Positions 42,358 to 52,138 of a stretch of 64,000 nucleotides of DNA are shown piece after piece. The stretch is taken from contig VCJN01001154.1 in the NCBI GenBank assembly GCA_006384855.1, positions 33,318-97,317 on the forward strand, in the 5' to 3' direction. The translations under genes and the position numbers were made by a program. The notes under the pieces are model-generated. The model saw only the letters and a program-made list of their open reading frames with translations, made no database searches and had not been told where the DNA came from. How positions within the stretch are numbered: position 1 is the stretch's first letter; each line of letters opens with the position of its first letter. Source of the DNA: Tetraselmis striata. Lineage: Eukaryota > Chlorophyta > Chlorodendrophyceae > Chlorodendrales > Chlorodendraceae.

Positions 42358-42705
42358 TTTGCATTCGAGCCGGGCTTAAAACTACCCCCGAGTCCTTTGG
42401 GGGGAAGGCCGACAAGCACAAGGCTAGCGTCATCAACCACATCGTTACAATTTGGTGGCAGGTGATAGTAAGACAAGCAGCGCAATGGCGGGACATGACG
42501 GAGCTTGTGAAGGAGGCGCTTGCCAGGTGCCCCCCTCCCCCCTCCCCCCCCCGCGCGCGCCCCCTAACCCTTTTCTTGGTTCCTTATGGTTTTTATTGGA
42601 ATCTATGCCGATGAGTAGTGTGGTCTAAATTCGCAACTACGGGTGAGCGCTTGGTCTACAGATACCCGTCGGCGCTTGCTTTTCGCTGGCTATATTTGGT
42701 ATATA
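42358..42705 (+). other. Exon-like open frame and poly-C tract
   Basis: From 42360 the plus strand reads CIRAGLKTTPESFGGKADKH, KASVINHIVTIWWQVIVRQA, AQWRDMTELVKEALARC before a C/CG-rich low-complexity run (42530-42562). The composition looks coding but I do not recognise it. It has no start codon and may be an orphan fragment adjoining the LINE 5' junction. Confidence 0.3.
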
Positions 42706-44057
42706 CACCCCTCCACATAAGTCCGGGTTTTGCATTTTCGATCGCAAAGCGCATGCATGGGCGAGGATAACGCCGGCTGCATGTGCATACATGCTAACTA
42801 CAGTGGGAATAGTTCGGGCAAACGCCTATCGCGCGCTTTATACCCACCCGCGCGACAACACGACCATTTGTGGGCGCCCTTTAAAAAACGCGAAATCGGT
42901 GCATGATGCGTTGGCGCCGGAAAATTGTGGGTTGCGCCAACCGTCCAAACCTATGGAAAAAGCGGCACTCGTCGCACCAAACTCGGTGAATACGCCCCTT
43001 GGCATAAGTTGCACACACCGTGCGTGTAGGACACTGAAAGCATGTCGCTATAGGCACGACGTGACACCCCAACGACAAGTTGGCCACTGTGGGGACGGAG
43101 CAGTTTTGGGGTGAAAATGCTGTTGTTTCTGTGGCGAACGCACGTAGGAGAGGCGCTCGATGGGCCCCTTGGCGTAGGGCGATGCTCTACTACGGGGGCG
43201 CGTGGTGGAATGCCAGTTGCACCGTCTCGTGGGCGGGGTGGCGCGGTAGGCAGGGGCGTGGACTTTAATTAATATGAAATTCCTTGAAAAATGCTGTGGA
43301 AAATGGCATTTTGGCTGGTAGATGTGTGTATCGCTAGGAGGCGACACATGCCAAGTGTTGGTGGTCCGTGGTCATCCACACACATAACGCTCTCGCACAG
43401 GCGAGTATGGGGCTTAGACACGCACTTGGCGCAAAGCCACGCGCCCGACATGGGTGGGCACATGAGGCAGTTAGAGGCAACTTGGATGATCATCTTTGGG
43501 GAATTTTCCCGGGACCCCAAAAATCGAATTTTTGATTTTGGAAGGTTGGTTTCGACGCAGATTTGAACGAGCAATTGCGTGGTATTTTTAAAACAATTTT
43601 CTGAGCAAACCCTGAGAAGTTATAGCGTTTTAAAGCCAAGGGGGTGTTGCTGAGCGTGGCCGACACTGATGCCATGCCAGTATCGCAACGCGACATGTAC
43701 CAGCCGCCGCCCACACGGCTGCACCCCAACCAAATGCACCCGAGCCCCTCGCCAATGTGTTTCCTCACGCGTTCATGGCCATCCCGCCGTTTGGTTGCCT
43801 ATTCACGCGCGTCGGCGTGTGCGTGATACCGACCCTGGTTTTGGTGCAGTTGCAGGCGACTCCCATCCACGCACCAAGTGCAGCGTGACACCCTAGTCAA
43901 AGGTCTTTAAGCTTCGGTTTGAGCCACTCGACATGCAGATTTTATAAAACCCTCTGAGATTCCAGGGTTTCATCTCATGTACCCTACGTTCAGGTACCCT
44001 AGCCTTCTGAAGTCTTGAGACTGCCGAAAAGGGACCCCAAACTTATGTGCAGGGGTG
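42706..44057 (+). mobile_element. 1.35-kb TIR DNA element, copy C
   Basis: Left end CACCCCTCCACATAAGT, right end ACTTATGTGCAGGGGTG; TA lies at 42704-42705 and 44058-44059. The body is collinear with the other copies, with a small insertion (GAC) near 43093 that shifts the long minus-strand frame. Confidence 0.88.
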
Positions 44058-44142
44058 TACTACTACCTCTCGACCGTACTGCTCGAATTTAGCGCGCGCG
44101 TAAAACAATTATTAATAAGAAATATTGCAAGAGAATACAGCG

Positions 44143-44268
44143 ATGATGAATCAGCGGCAATCGATACAGCAAATTCACCATGCCGCTGGCCGATCATCAT
44201 TGCGCGACGTTGCCGCGCACTATGGGATCGCTACTATATATGGGATCAGTACTCGCAAGCTAGCGTAA
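44143..44268 (+). other. Short helix-turn-helix-like open frame
   Basis: A 41-codon ATG frame includes SIQQIHHAAGRSSLRDVAAH and YGIATIYGISTRKLA. The 'S-L-R-x-V-A-x-x-Y-G-I' pattern resembles the first DNA-binding helix-turn-helix of pogo/Psq-type transposases. It is too short for more than a suggestion. Confidence 0.22.
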
Positions 44269-45687
44269 CAGTGCACTGTCATTTTTTTTTCGCCCCCGTA
44301 ACAGTGCACTGTCATATAACGTTATTATACTGTCATTGTACCGACGCGTCGCCTGTACCGACGGGTGTGTCACCCCAACCGATGCGTCACCTGTACAATA
44401 CGCTTGAAAATTAATGGTAAGCAAACGGTACTCCGGGGGTAGTTGGCGAGTAGTTTGCGATTCCGAAACCATTACGAAAACTACGCGAACATGGGACGCG
44501 ATGACCTGCCGGTGTTTACCTAACCCGAAATGTCCGAAAACAATTGCTCAAATCGCAGAATTTAGGTGGAAATATATGACATCTATGACGGATTTGGACT
44601 AAGGGGGTTGGATACATGCTTTGCCCCACCGTGTAGAGGTAGTCGTGCGCTACCACATGCATCGGCTGCCAAAATTTGCGCGGTCTCGTTACACACAAAA
44701 TGGCCGCCTACGCGAGTACAGGTACGTGCATCGCGACACGTGTAACAATTAGGTAACGCCAATGTACGCGCGCATTACGAGCGGCAAGAAGGCGCGATGC
44801 GGGATCGCTCGCGGTGCCATCTGAGCACATGCATGGGCAGTCGATTGCTACAGAGCCATGCCAAATACCCGCCACACTTTGGCGCCTAGGAATATTTTTC
44901 TGATTATTTGTGCTAACTAATGTAAACTCAAGACTCGCGAAATTCGTGTGTGGTTTTTACATCTACGTACATCTCAATGTACAAGGCCCAATCAATTCAA
45001 TGTAAAATATGGGGCTTGTAGCCAACACTCCAACCCAAAACACCCCCCTATTATATGTGGCGCATCGAGCTTCGATTGCACATGAGCACGAACCCTACTC
45101 CGACTAGGGTTTGCCATTTATTTTGACGCGTAGTGTACCTGTAGTATGAGGTAGGTACGTAGGTACCTGTAAAACACGCGACTGTAGTTTTTATTTGCTA
45201 TACACCACAGGGTGCTCAAAGAACAGCGAACGGGGACTTGACCGAACCAGCAACGACGTAAGACGCCGGTGTCCAGCCCGCGTTGTTCCGCCCAGCGCCA
45301 GATCCGCCGCCAGCTCGGCCGCGTCCCCTTCCGCCGAACGTAGAACTCCCTTCCCAGCACATCCCGGGCCACTCCAATACCGGCACTAGGCCGAATGTGA
45401 TGTGGAGGCGCCGACAGGACAGGAAGGGAGAGGGTGCTCAAAGAACAGCGAACGGGGACTTGACCGGACCAGCAACGACGTAAGACGCCGGTGTCCAGCT
45501 CACACTGCTCCTCCCCGGCAGTGGCAGCACGGGCGGGGCCAAGGCTACCAAGGCGCCACCCGTGCACGAACCCCGCCCCCATCCCCAGCCGGGGGTGGAG
45601 GCGGAGGAAGGGCCTGCGATTCCGAGGCCCGAGGACGGTCGTCGGGCCCGCCCAGGCGGTGGGTGATTTATAGTCGGTGTTTACCAC
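44269..45687. other. No gene recognised; local duplications
   Basis: A GTAACAGTGCACTGTCAT word is doubled at about 44267 and 44299. A 68-bp direct repeat (GGGTGCTCAAAGAACAGCGA ... GTGTCCAGC) occurs at 45210-45277 and 45432-45499 with few differences. Frames over it on either strand have no recognisable domain. Confidence 0.45.
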
Positions 45688-45935
45688 AATGTGCATCCGT
45701 TGTCCGCTCGGTTGAGCGGCCGTCTCGCACGCAAAAGGTCCCGAGATCGAATCCTGCGTCACAATGGTCCCAACGTGTCCTGCCCTGGCTTTACCCGGTT
45801 CATGCATTAGCTCTTCGGGGTTCGAATGAGGCAATGGCCTACAAGCTATGCCAGACCTACGACTGCATTTGGCGCAAGAGATCAAGTGCTGGGGCGGCTT
45901 CGGCCGATGTCCCGGGGCGAACCTTACTTTACCAC
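45688..45935 (+). mobile_element. tRNA-derived SINE, copy 2
   Basis: Head CCGCTCGGTTGAGCGG with a degenerate B-box (GAGATCGAATCC), body with CTTCGGGGTTCGAATGAGGC and GGGGCGGCTTCGGCCGATG, tail CTTACTTTAC. It is collinear with copy 1 at 7000-7259. An 8-bp TTTACCAC at both ends (45680-45687 and 45928-45935) may be the target-site duplication, although part of it could belong to the tail. Confidence 0.8.
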
Positions 45936-46049
45936 TCGTGATGTGGATTGTAGTCCCTAGCGATGTCTACTTACACACACATGATGTCTTCATATGCACA
46001 TGCACACGCTATTGGTACCGGTATGGAAATACCGTAACAGTACCAGAAA

Positions 46050-46690
46050 CGGCAACACCGGCAACACCGTACCCAGGGATGAGCTCAAGGACCTAGTGCC
46101 GGACGCAGAGCTCTCCCTTCCGGCGTTCAACGTCGTGACCGGGAGCTATGATCCCCGGAGCTTGAAGTCCACGCTGTTGGAGTTCAAGACTATGCGGTAC
46201 GGGGTCAAGTACACTTCAGTGCCCCGGGCCACGGCTGTGGATCGGTTTGAGCGCTCCCTGTTGGGCGACATACAACGGGGGTTGGCTGCGCGGGATGCGG
46301 CGTGGCACAACACAGAGCCCGGACAGAAGGGTCCTCTTCGAGACATCCTGGATATGTCGGAGTACACGGGCATGGTCTTCGGCACAGTGGGTGAGGTGAG
46401 CAAGGGGGTGCACCGCACAGTGCGTGGTATCGCATGCTTGGCTGCAGATCGGGGTGCCCTCTCATCGCGGGGCACTCGGTGCATCACCCGGGCTCACCCG
46501 GAGGCCTTGCTCGCAAGAGATTTCCTCAGGGTCCTGAGCTTGGTGGCCGCTCGAGAGCGCGCTCGCTGCCTCATCAGACGGCGCATATTCGTATGCCATC
46601 CCGTTGCTGAAGCTGCACAGCACGTCCGAGGATCACCCACACACACACGTGCTCGCGTGGCCCGGACTCTGAACCGTGCGCGCATCACTC
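46050..46690 (+). pseudogene. LINE-type C-terminal nuclease-like remnant
   Basis: An open plus-strand frame without a credible start reads SLKSTLLEFKTMRYGVKYTS, then RFERSLLGDIQRGLAARDAA, then KGPLRDILDMSEYTGMVFGT, VGEVSKGVHRTVRGIA. The strand 'L-L-E-F-K-T' fits the E-x-K half of a PD-(D/E)XK active site, and 'G-P-L-x-x-I-L ... G-M-V-F-G-T-V-G-E-V-S-x-x-V-H' is a phrase I know from the C-terminal part of LINE-like proteins in algae and protists. It differs from the 37-49 kb LINE family. The end grades into a Helitron-related repeat piece near 46690. Confidence 0.5.
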
Positions 46691-46795
46691 ATCCATCCCG
46701 CCTTATGCGGGATGCGGGCCGCTTTTAGGCGGCTTGCTGTGTTGATTTTCTAATTCTGGGGAACTGTCCTTTTTGTAATTCACACCAGAAACGGA
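46685..46795. repeat. Decayed piece related to the Helitron-like units
   Basis: GGGATGCGGGCCGCTTTTAG and GGCTTGCTGTGTTGAT match the hairpin-side end of the array units, followed by the complement of CTGGTGTGAATTACAAAAAG. The same second word occurs at 21984 and 49806. Confidence 0.55.
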
Positions 46796-46866
46796 TGGCG
46801 AGCATCAGCAGCGCGCTGGCGGTCCGGAGGCGCGGATAGTAGTGTTGATACAGTAATGCGCGGTCT

Positions 46867-49545
46867 GTTCTGGAGTTCTGGAGACGGGAGTTCTGGAAGT
46901 GGGCGCGCTCTCTCCGTAAGGGGCAGGGTTCATTCGAGGGCGCGAACGACCAGCCAGTACGCGATCCGGTATCGGGGGTACTTCATACCGAGCCGGGCGA
47001 AATCAATGCGTGCTGGGCGCGGCACTATCGGGAGCTGCTGCGTGACCCCCACCCCCTAGCACAACGGGTTGCGATATACCGTGCGGCGTGGGAACACCGA
47101 CACGGTACATCCCCACCCATTGCCCCCGCACTAAACGGGATTAAAGGGCATATAACATGGGAAAACTAGTCAAGGCTCTTAGGCGTTTAAAAAATAATAA
47201 GGCCCAGGGGCAGGATGGGATCACTGCAGAGGCTTTAAAATTGGCGATATACGCCCCGAATAGCCATTTTGGCAAGGCATTGCTGGCCTTAATTAACGGG
47301 ATATGGACTAAGAACTATATCCCCCAGCAGTGGCGTAGCTCGGCCATAGTATCGGTGCCCAAGAAAGGCGACGCGACCGTTATGGACAATTATAGGGGTA
47401 TTTCGATTATGGGTGCCGCTATGAAACTCCTTATGACCATCATTTCCCAACGCTTGCAAGACGTCTGCCAAGCTAAAGGGATAATCCGCCGTTGGCAAGC
47501 GGGTTTTATGCGGAATGAGGAGGGCCCCATGCAAGTCGCCAGCTTGTTCGATATCGCGGCTCGTCGCCAAGCGGCAGGTCTACCCACGTACGCGGGTTTT
47601 ATTGACTTTAGGAAGGCATATGACACCGTACCTCATGAGCTGTTATTCCTAAAACTACAAGCCATAGGAGTTTCGGGTCATATGCTTACCTTCATTAAAA
47701 CTTTATACAGGGATAGTATGGTACGGGTCAAGACAGGGGTGGCCCCGGGAACACTATCAGACCCCATACCCATAGAGCGTGGCCTCCGACAGGGATGCCC
47801 CGCTTCCCCCATCCTATTTAACATATTTATTAACGATATATTCGATGGGGTAGAACATCTAGGATGTGATGTACCAGGGTGCACTGACACATTAGCGGCA
47901 AGGCAACCACTAAGGGTGCCAGGTCAGTTATACGCGGACGACGCTGTTGGTATCACAGGCTCGTTCGATAACCTGCATGCCATGTTCGCCCACTTCTCGC
48001 AGTGGGCGGAGGATCATTTTATGGGGTTTGGGGTACTTAAGTGTGGGCTGATGGCATTAGGCCGATATTCCGACGAGACCGCGTTACGCGAACAAGCTGC
48101 CCGATGGCAGCTTGGGGGGGAACGGGTACCGGTTGTAAATGAATATAGGTACTTGGGTACGGTCATTAAGTCGGATTTAGGTATGCAACACATAGTAGAC
48201 GACCGGGTTAAGAAGGGTAAACGCGCTATTGAGGCGCTCGATTCGGTATTAGTCGGTGGACGGGACATAATCCCTATTAATGTACGTGTGTCGGTTTTTA
48301 AAACCTGTGTACTGCCGGTTTTAACTTATGGGTGTGAAGTATGGGGCATGGATAGAACTAGCGGCGCAAATAAATTACAAACTGTACTCAATCAGTGCTT
48401 GCGTTGCCTCATTGGGGTAGGTAAAAACTCCCCTGGGGTAGCCACTGCACCGATGATGCGGGAATTGGATATTGCGCCCATAGAGGCTACGGCCGCTGCG
48501 GCACGGGCTCGGGCGTTCCTTAAAGCATCCGACTTGAATACATGTATAATCCATTTAGTAGATCAGCCAAGTCGGGCGCGCCCTAACACGTGGACGTCGG
48601 GGACTGTGCGGTGGTTAGATCGACTAGCTAGGGCGAACGTAGGGCTAGCTGAGGGGGCGCACCTTCCACTAGCCGCGCGCGATGCCGCTAGACTAGTAAA
48701 GGCATCGGTGTGGGCGCGTTACGAATCGTCGGTATCGTTAGCACGCAATAACACCTGGGGTATATATGTCCAGGCGTCCTATGCGTCAAACCCGTTGCCA
48801 CAGTACGGTGTGGGTGTCCCCGCGGGGGTTGTGGCCGGGTTGCACATTATGATACAATTACGCACCCGAGTATTTCCCACTGCCCGCCGATTGGCCCGGA
48901 TTCATGCCATGCCTGAGCGGTTCCTTGAACACTGCCCTGCATGTGGCGGAGGTGAATCTGAGACTATCGAACATATGTTGGTGGAGTGCCCGCGGTGGGG
49001 GTACCACCGTCATAATTTTGGGTTGTTAGTTCCGCAGTTCAGGGATTTTATTAGTAGTCAGGTTAGTGCGTCAACGCCTGAGGACTTAACTGCCTTTATT
49101 TTGGGCGGGGTCCCCCCCTCCCTTCACGGCGCCCTGGATTTTACTGGGAATGGGAAATTTTTCCAGCTATGGCGTCGGGCCCTCCCTCACACTGCCTTTT
49201 TTGTTGCACATGTATCGCACTCCCGAAATGCTTTGCTCCGCGGGTTGGGGCTTGCCCCAACTCGCATTACTCGAATGGGCCGACGCCCAAACGGGTAGGG
49301 CGGACCTTTCGTGGTCAGTGCCGGGTATTTTGATGGCAGTGTTTTAGACGGTGATCCAACAGTGTTGGAAATTCCGTCACTGGCCTCCAGTTAGTCTTGC
49401 GAAATGCTTCGGCAATTTGCTTGATGACTATAACGTAGCGTCGCCTACCCAGGGCTTTCCGTAACTGGATTGCTGCCTAAACGGCCGTCGTAGAGACGCT
49501 GCAAGGGTTTCACTGGTGCCAGTCCTGTCCCGGGGGCGAAAAAAC
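46867..49545 (+). mobile_element. LINE copy 3, 5'-truncated, with target-site duplication
   Basis: A perfect 12-bp direct repeat, AATGCGCGGTCT, flanks the insertion at 46855-46866 and 49546-49557. The element starts downstream of the endonuclease, contains the intact reverse-transcriptase frame and ends with the family 3' UTR (GCTGCCTAAACGGCCGTCG ... CCCGGGGGCGAAAAAAC). Confidence 0.92.
47157..49298 (+). CDS. LINE reverse transcriptase, intact frame (copy 3)
   Basis: 713 codons from an ATG inside the original polyprotein, so this start is probably not the native one. The domains run: N-terminal RT blocks (RRLKNNKAQGQDGITAEALK, residues 9-28; WRSSAIVSVPKKGD; DNYRGISIMG), motif A FIDFRKAYD (148-156), motif B RQGCPASPILFNIFIN (211-226), motif C YADD (259-262), thumb EYRYLGTVIKSDLG, a connecting region, and near residue 600 the CX2CX9HX4C finger CPACGGGESETIEHMLVEC. 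All catalytic Asp residues are present. The endonuclease is missing through 5' truncation. It is close to copy 1 but lacks that copy's frameshifts and has an unmutated YADD, so it is younger or better preserved. Confidence 0.93.
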   Translation: MGKLVKALRRLKNNKAQGQDGITAEALKLAIYAPNSHFGKALLALINGIWTKNYIPQQWRSSAIVSVPKKGDATVMDNYRGISIMGAAMKLLMTIISQRLQDVCQAKGIIRRWQAGFMRNEEGPMQVASLFDIAARRQAAGLPTYAGFIDFRKAYDTVPHELLFLKLQAIGVSGHMLTFIKTLYRDSMVRVKTGVAPGTLSDPIPIERGLRQGCPASPILFNIFINDIFDGVEHLGCDVPGCTDTLAARQPLRVPGQLYADDAVGITGSFDNLHAMFAHFSQWAEDHFMGFGVLKCGLMALGRYSDETALREQAARWQLGGERVPVVNEYRYLGTVIKSDLGMQHIVDDRVKKGKRAIEALDSVLVGGRDIIPINVRVSVFKTCVLPVLTYGCEVWGMDRTSGANKLQTVLNQCLRCLIGVGKNSPGVATAPMMRELDIAPIEATAAAARARAFLKASDLNTCIIHLVDQPSRARPNTWTSGTVRWLDRLARANVGLAEGAHLPLAARDAARLVKASVWARYESSVSLARNNTWGIYVQASYASNPLPQYGVGVPAGVVAGLHIMIQLRTRVFPTARRLARIHAMPERFLEHCPACGGGESETIEHMLVECPRWGYHRHNFGLLVPQFRDFISSQVSASTPEDLTAFILGGVPPSLHGALDFTGNGKFFQLWRRALPHTAFFVAHVSHSRNALLRGLGLAPTRITRMGRRPNG

Positions 49546-49557
49546 AATGCGCGGTCT

Positions 49558-50464
49558 TATTAGAATATTATGCCAGATGAAGCCTATCACGACTGCGGTA
49601 CATAATCCTTATTGCGTGCTGCGCCGATGATAATGATGACTTATTTATAGCAGTTACGACGACGCAAACTTACTCCTTGATTCACTGTGCTGCTCCTGAC
49701 AGCAGGTGGATTTGTTACTGGCCTTCTTGTACTTCAAACCAGTATATCTCCTCTCGTCGTCATCGTCGCAAGCCATCGCAGGGCACAGTGGAGCTACCAA
49801 CCTACTGGTGTGAATTACATAAAGGGCAGTAACCAATCCACCTTTTTGTTTTTTTTTCCGCCCCCGGGACAGGACTGGCACCAGTGAAACCCTTGCAGCG
49901 TCTCTACGAATCCACCTAATACAAACTCAACACAGCAAGCCGCCTACTAGCAGGAGATACTGGTGTGAACTAAAGGCCAGTAACAGAAAGGCCAGTAGTC
50001 CTTAAAAGGTGATATCTCATACTGGTCGTCGGCTCGTCGCCACCTCGTACCAGGCCCGGTAGCGGTCGCTAGGTAATCGCTGCTGCAATTGCGCCGCCCG
50101 CTGCGCCATCAACGCAGGCGGTAGTGGACTATCACGGGCGCTTCCTCTGACGATTGAGAAGCAGCGCACTTCAAAAAGCGGCAGCACGAACAGCGCTTTG
50201 CGGCGGAATATAAATACAACTAGCAAAAAAAATCACACAACATCACAGGATACCCCCCCCCCCCCCCCCCCTGGCACACACATACCTGTCCGCACGAGCA
50301 AAAACATAATACCGCGACGGTAGAAATCCCGAGTAGCCCACCGCTGCGTCTCCATCGAAAGGGAGAAGTTGGGAAGTCTCGTGAAGACGAGTGCAGGAGT
50401 AACACTACACCCAAAGATCGTGGCCAGCACCTTCCATTTGCCGCGCAGCCTGGCGACGTCCGCG
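49558..50464. other. Upstream region of the glycosyltransferase with repeat debris
   Basis: A diverged piece related to the interior of the Helitron-like units lies at 49806-49950 (CTGGTGTGAATTACATAAAG; later ACAGCAAGCCGCCTACTAGC). It is interrupted by a 65-bp LINE tail. A C19 run is at 50253-50271. A minus-strand frame at 50017-50226 (ending QRLPSDRYRAWYEVATSRRP) looks coding but is unrecognised. The glycosyltransferase promoter should lie between about 50272 and 50464. Confidence 0.4.
49844..49908 (-). mobile_element. 65-bp LINE 3'-tail insertion
   Basis: A perfect AATCCACCT repeat at 49835-49843 and 49909-49917 brackets 65 bp that match only the last bases of the LINE 3' UTR plus an A-rich tail (T-rich on the plus strand). 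It is an extreme 5' truncation. Confidence 0.85.
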
Positions 50465-52138
50465 ATGACCGGCGCCCCAGCCCTGCCCCCTACCGTAGTG
50501 GGATCACACGGTTCGGTCGACAACCGTGTCATCACAGCGCCATTGGTAGACCCTGCCAATGCGAGCACCGCAACTACCGGCAAGCTACGTCCAGTTGTGG
50601 CGTTCGTGTTTCCCATCGCTAGCGGTCACATCAATCCGTCGTTCGCACTGGCCCGGCGTCTTGCAGAAGAGCATGGGGTCGCAGTGCACTACCTGACCGC
50701 CAACGAGTTTGAAGCCCCGATCATCTCGACGGGAGCAACATTCCATGATTTTCGTGACTGGCAGGGCGAGTTGTGGGGGTCTGAGGAGGCTAAGCGGAAG
50801 AACGATTTCATGCAAGACGTCTTCAATAGACTGATGACGGAGAGTGGCATCACGAACATCCCCGAGATCACGGGGGGTGGCCCGATAAGAGTGTGGAGAT
50901 TTCTACGCTATGTTATGGCCGCTAAGGCGGCTCCGGGCACCCGGCGCTTTCTCCAGCACGTCGGGGCCCAGGCGGTTGTGTACGACCCCATAATTAACCT
51001 GGACGCTGTTGTGGCCGCACGCTCCCTCGCCATCCCAGCAGTCAGCCTCCTCACCACGGCTGGTCCCGGCTCAATGTTGGGCATCAGCGCAAACTTTGTG
51101 GAGGAGGCGGAGCTCACTGCTAAACTCGCTCCCACACTGAAGGCCCATGTCGACGCCGTCCAGGAGCTGAACGACGCGTACAGCCTCGAGCCGCCCCTTT
51201 CCATCGTCGAGCTAGCTCCGTATGTCGAGCACATGAGCCTGGACGTCAACCTGGTGACGACCACTAAGGACTTGGCGGATCCCTGCCCTGAATGGCTGGA
51301 AGAAGCGCTGGCCAGCTACGGCGTGTCATTCAAGTACGTCGGGCCGCTATTCGATGTGGAGGGCGCTGCCCGGGCGGGGGGGCACAAAACACCTGCTGCC
51401 GGGGGCATTGATTCCGCTCCTAGTGAGGACAATGACGACGATGGTAGACTAGCAACATCGTTCAGCGAGCCTGAGCTACTCGTCAAGGTGCGAGAGGCCA
51501 AGAGCCGAGGCGCCAAGGTGATCTACGCCTCCCTCGGAACAGTTCTGACTGGGGCCTCTGAGATGCTTGGCTGGAATGCGCCGTATTCTATGGATGGCGT
51601 CCAGACCATCACTGGCAAGGAGCTATGCCAAGCTTCGTGGAAGGCCGTGTTTCAGGAGTTTGGGTCGGATGAGGATCAGCACGAGTGGCTGATTGTGGTA
51701 TCTCTGGGCTGGCAGCCTGATGCACTGAAGGCCATCAAGGTCCCGAAGAACGCGGTGTGCATGGAGTACATCCCGCAGGTGGACCTACTGAGGGCAGGAG
51801 TCGACCTCTTTCTCACCCATGGCGGACAGAACTCCTTCATGGAGAGCATTGCCTACGGTACCCCGGTTGTGGTGTGCCCGGGCTTTGCTGACCAACCCAT
51901 AAACGGCGCCAAGGCAGAGCGCCTTGGCATTGGGCGGATGGTGCCCCGCGCTGCAGAGGGATGCGCCGACCAGTACTGCTCCGCAGTCGCGGAGGCGCTC
52001 AGATCTACGACGGCCAGTGGGACGTATTCAAGGCTCAAGACCAGGGTGAACAGTCTATCTAGCTCGTTGTCGGCTGCTGGGGGCACAGACGCAGCCGCCC
52101 AAACAGTCATGGCTGCAATTCATACAGTTGCAACATGA
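50465..52138 (+). CDS. GT1-family UDP-glycosyltransferase
   Basis: 557 residues from the ATG at 50465. The frame is open 32 codons upstream but without an ATG. After about 42 residues of low complexity (a possible targeting sequence) comes the N-terminal Rossmann half: VVAFVFPIASGHINPSFALA (about 44-63; GHINP is typical of GT1), then AVVYDPIINLDAVVAARSLA. An acidic insert (SAPSEDNDDDG) precedes the C-terminal half: VIYASLGTVL, WLIVVSLGWQPDAL, VCMEYIPQVDLL and DLFLTHGGQNSFMESIAYGT, PVVVCPGFADQP (from about 448). The last is the nucleotide-sugar-binding signature, with His and Gly in THGGQ and a D-Q pair at the end. It is closest in feel to the bacterial macrolide-type and sterol/lipid GT1 enzymes; the acceptor is unknown. 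No intron is evident, unlike other host genes here. Confidence 0.9.
   Translation: MTGAPALPPTVVGSHGSVDNRVITAPLVDPANASTATTGKLRPVVAFVFPIASGHINPSFALARRLAEEHGVAVHYLTANEFEAPIISTGATFHDFRDWQGELWGSEEAKRKNDFMQDVFNRLMTESGITNIPEITGGGPIRVWRFLRYVMAAKAAPGTRRFLQHVGAQAVVYDPIINLDAVVAARSLAIPAVSLLTTAGPGSMLGISANFVEEAELTAKLAPTLKAHVDAVQELNDAYSLEPPLSIVELAPYVEHMSLDVNLVTTTKDLADPCPEWLEEALASYGVSFKYVGPLFDVEGAARAGGHKTPAAGGIDSAPSEDNDDDGRLATSFSEPELLVKVREAKSRGAKVIYASLGTVLTGASEMLGWNAPYSMDGVQTITGKELCQASWKAVFQEFGSDEDQHEWLIVVSLGWQPDALKAIKVPKNAVCMEYIPQVDLLRAGVDLFLTHGGQNSFMESIAYGTPVVVCPGFADQPINGAKAERLGIGRMVPRAAEGCADQYCSAVAEALRSTTASGTYSRLKTRVNSLSSSLSAAGGTDAAAQTVMAAIHTVAT

Noticed and set aside
45118..45885. 255-codon minus-strand frame as a gene
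   Set aside because: It runs through SINE copy 2 in antisense and through a 68-bp direct repeat; no domain is visible.
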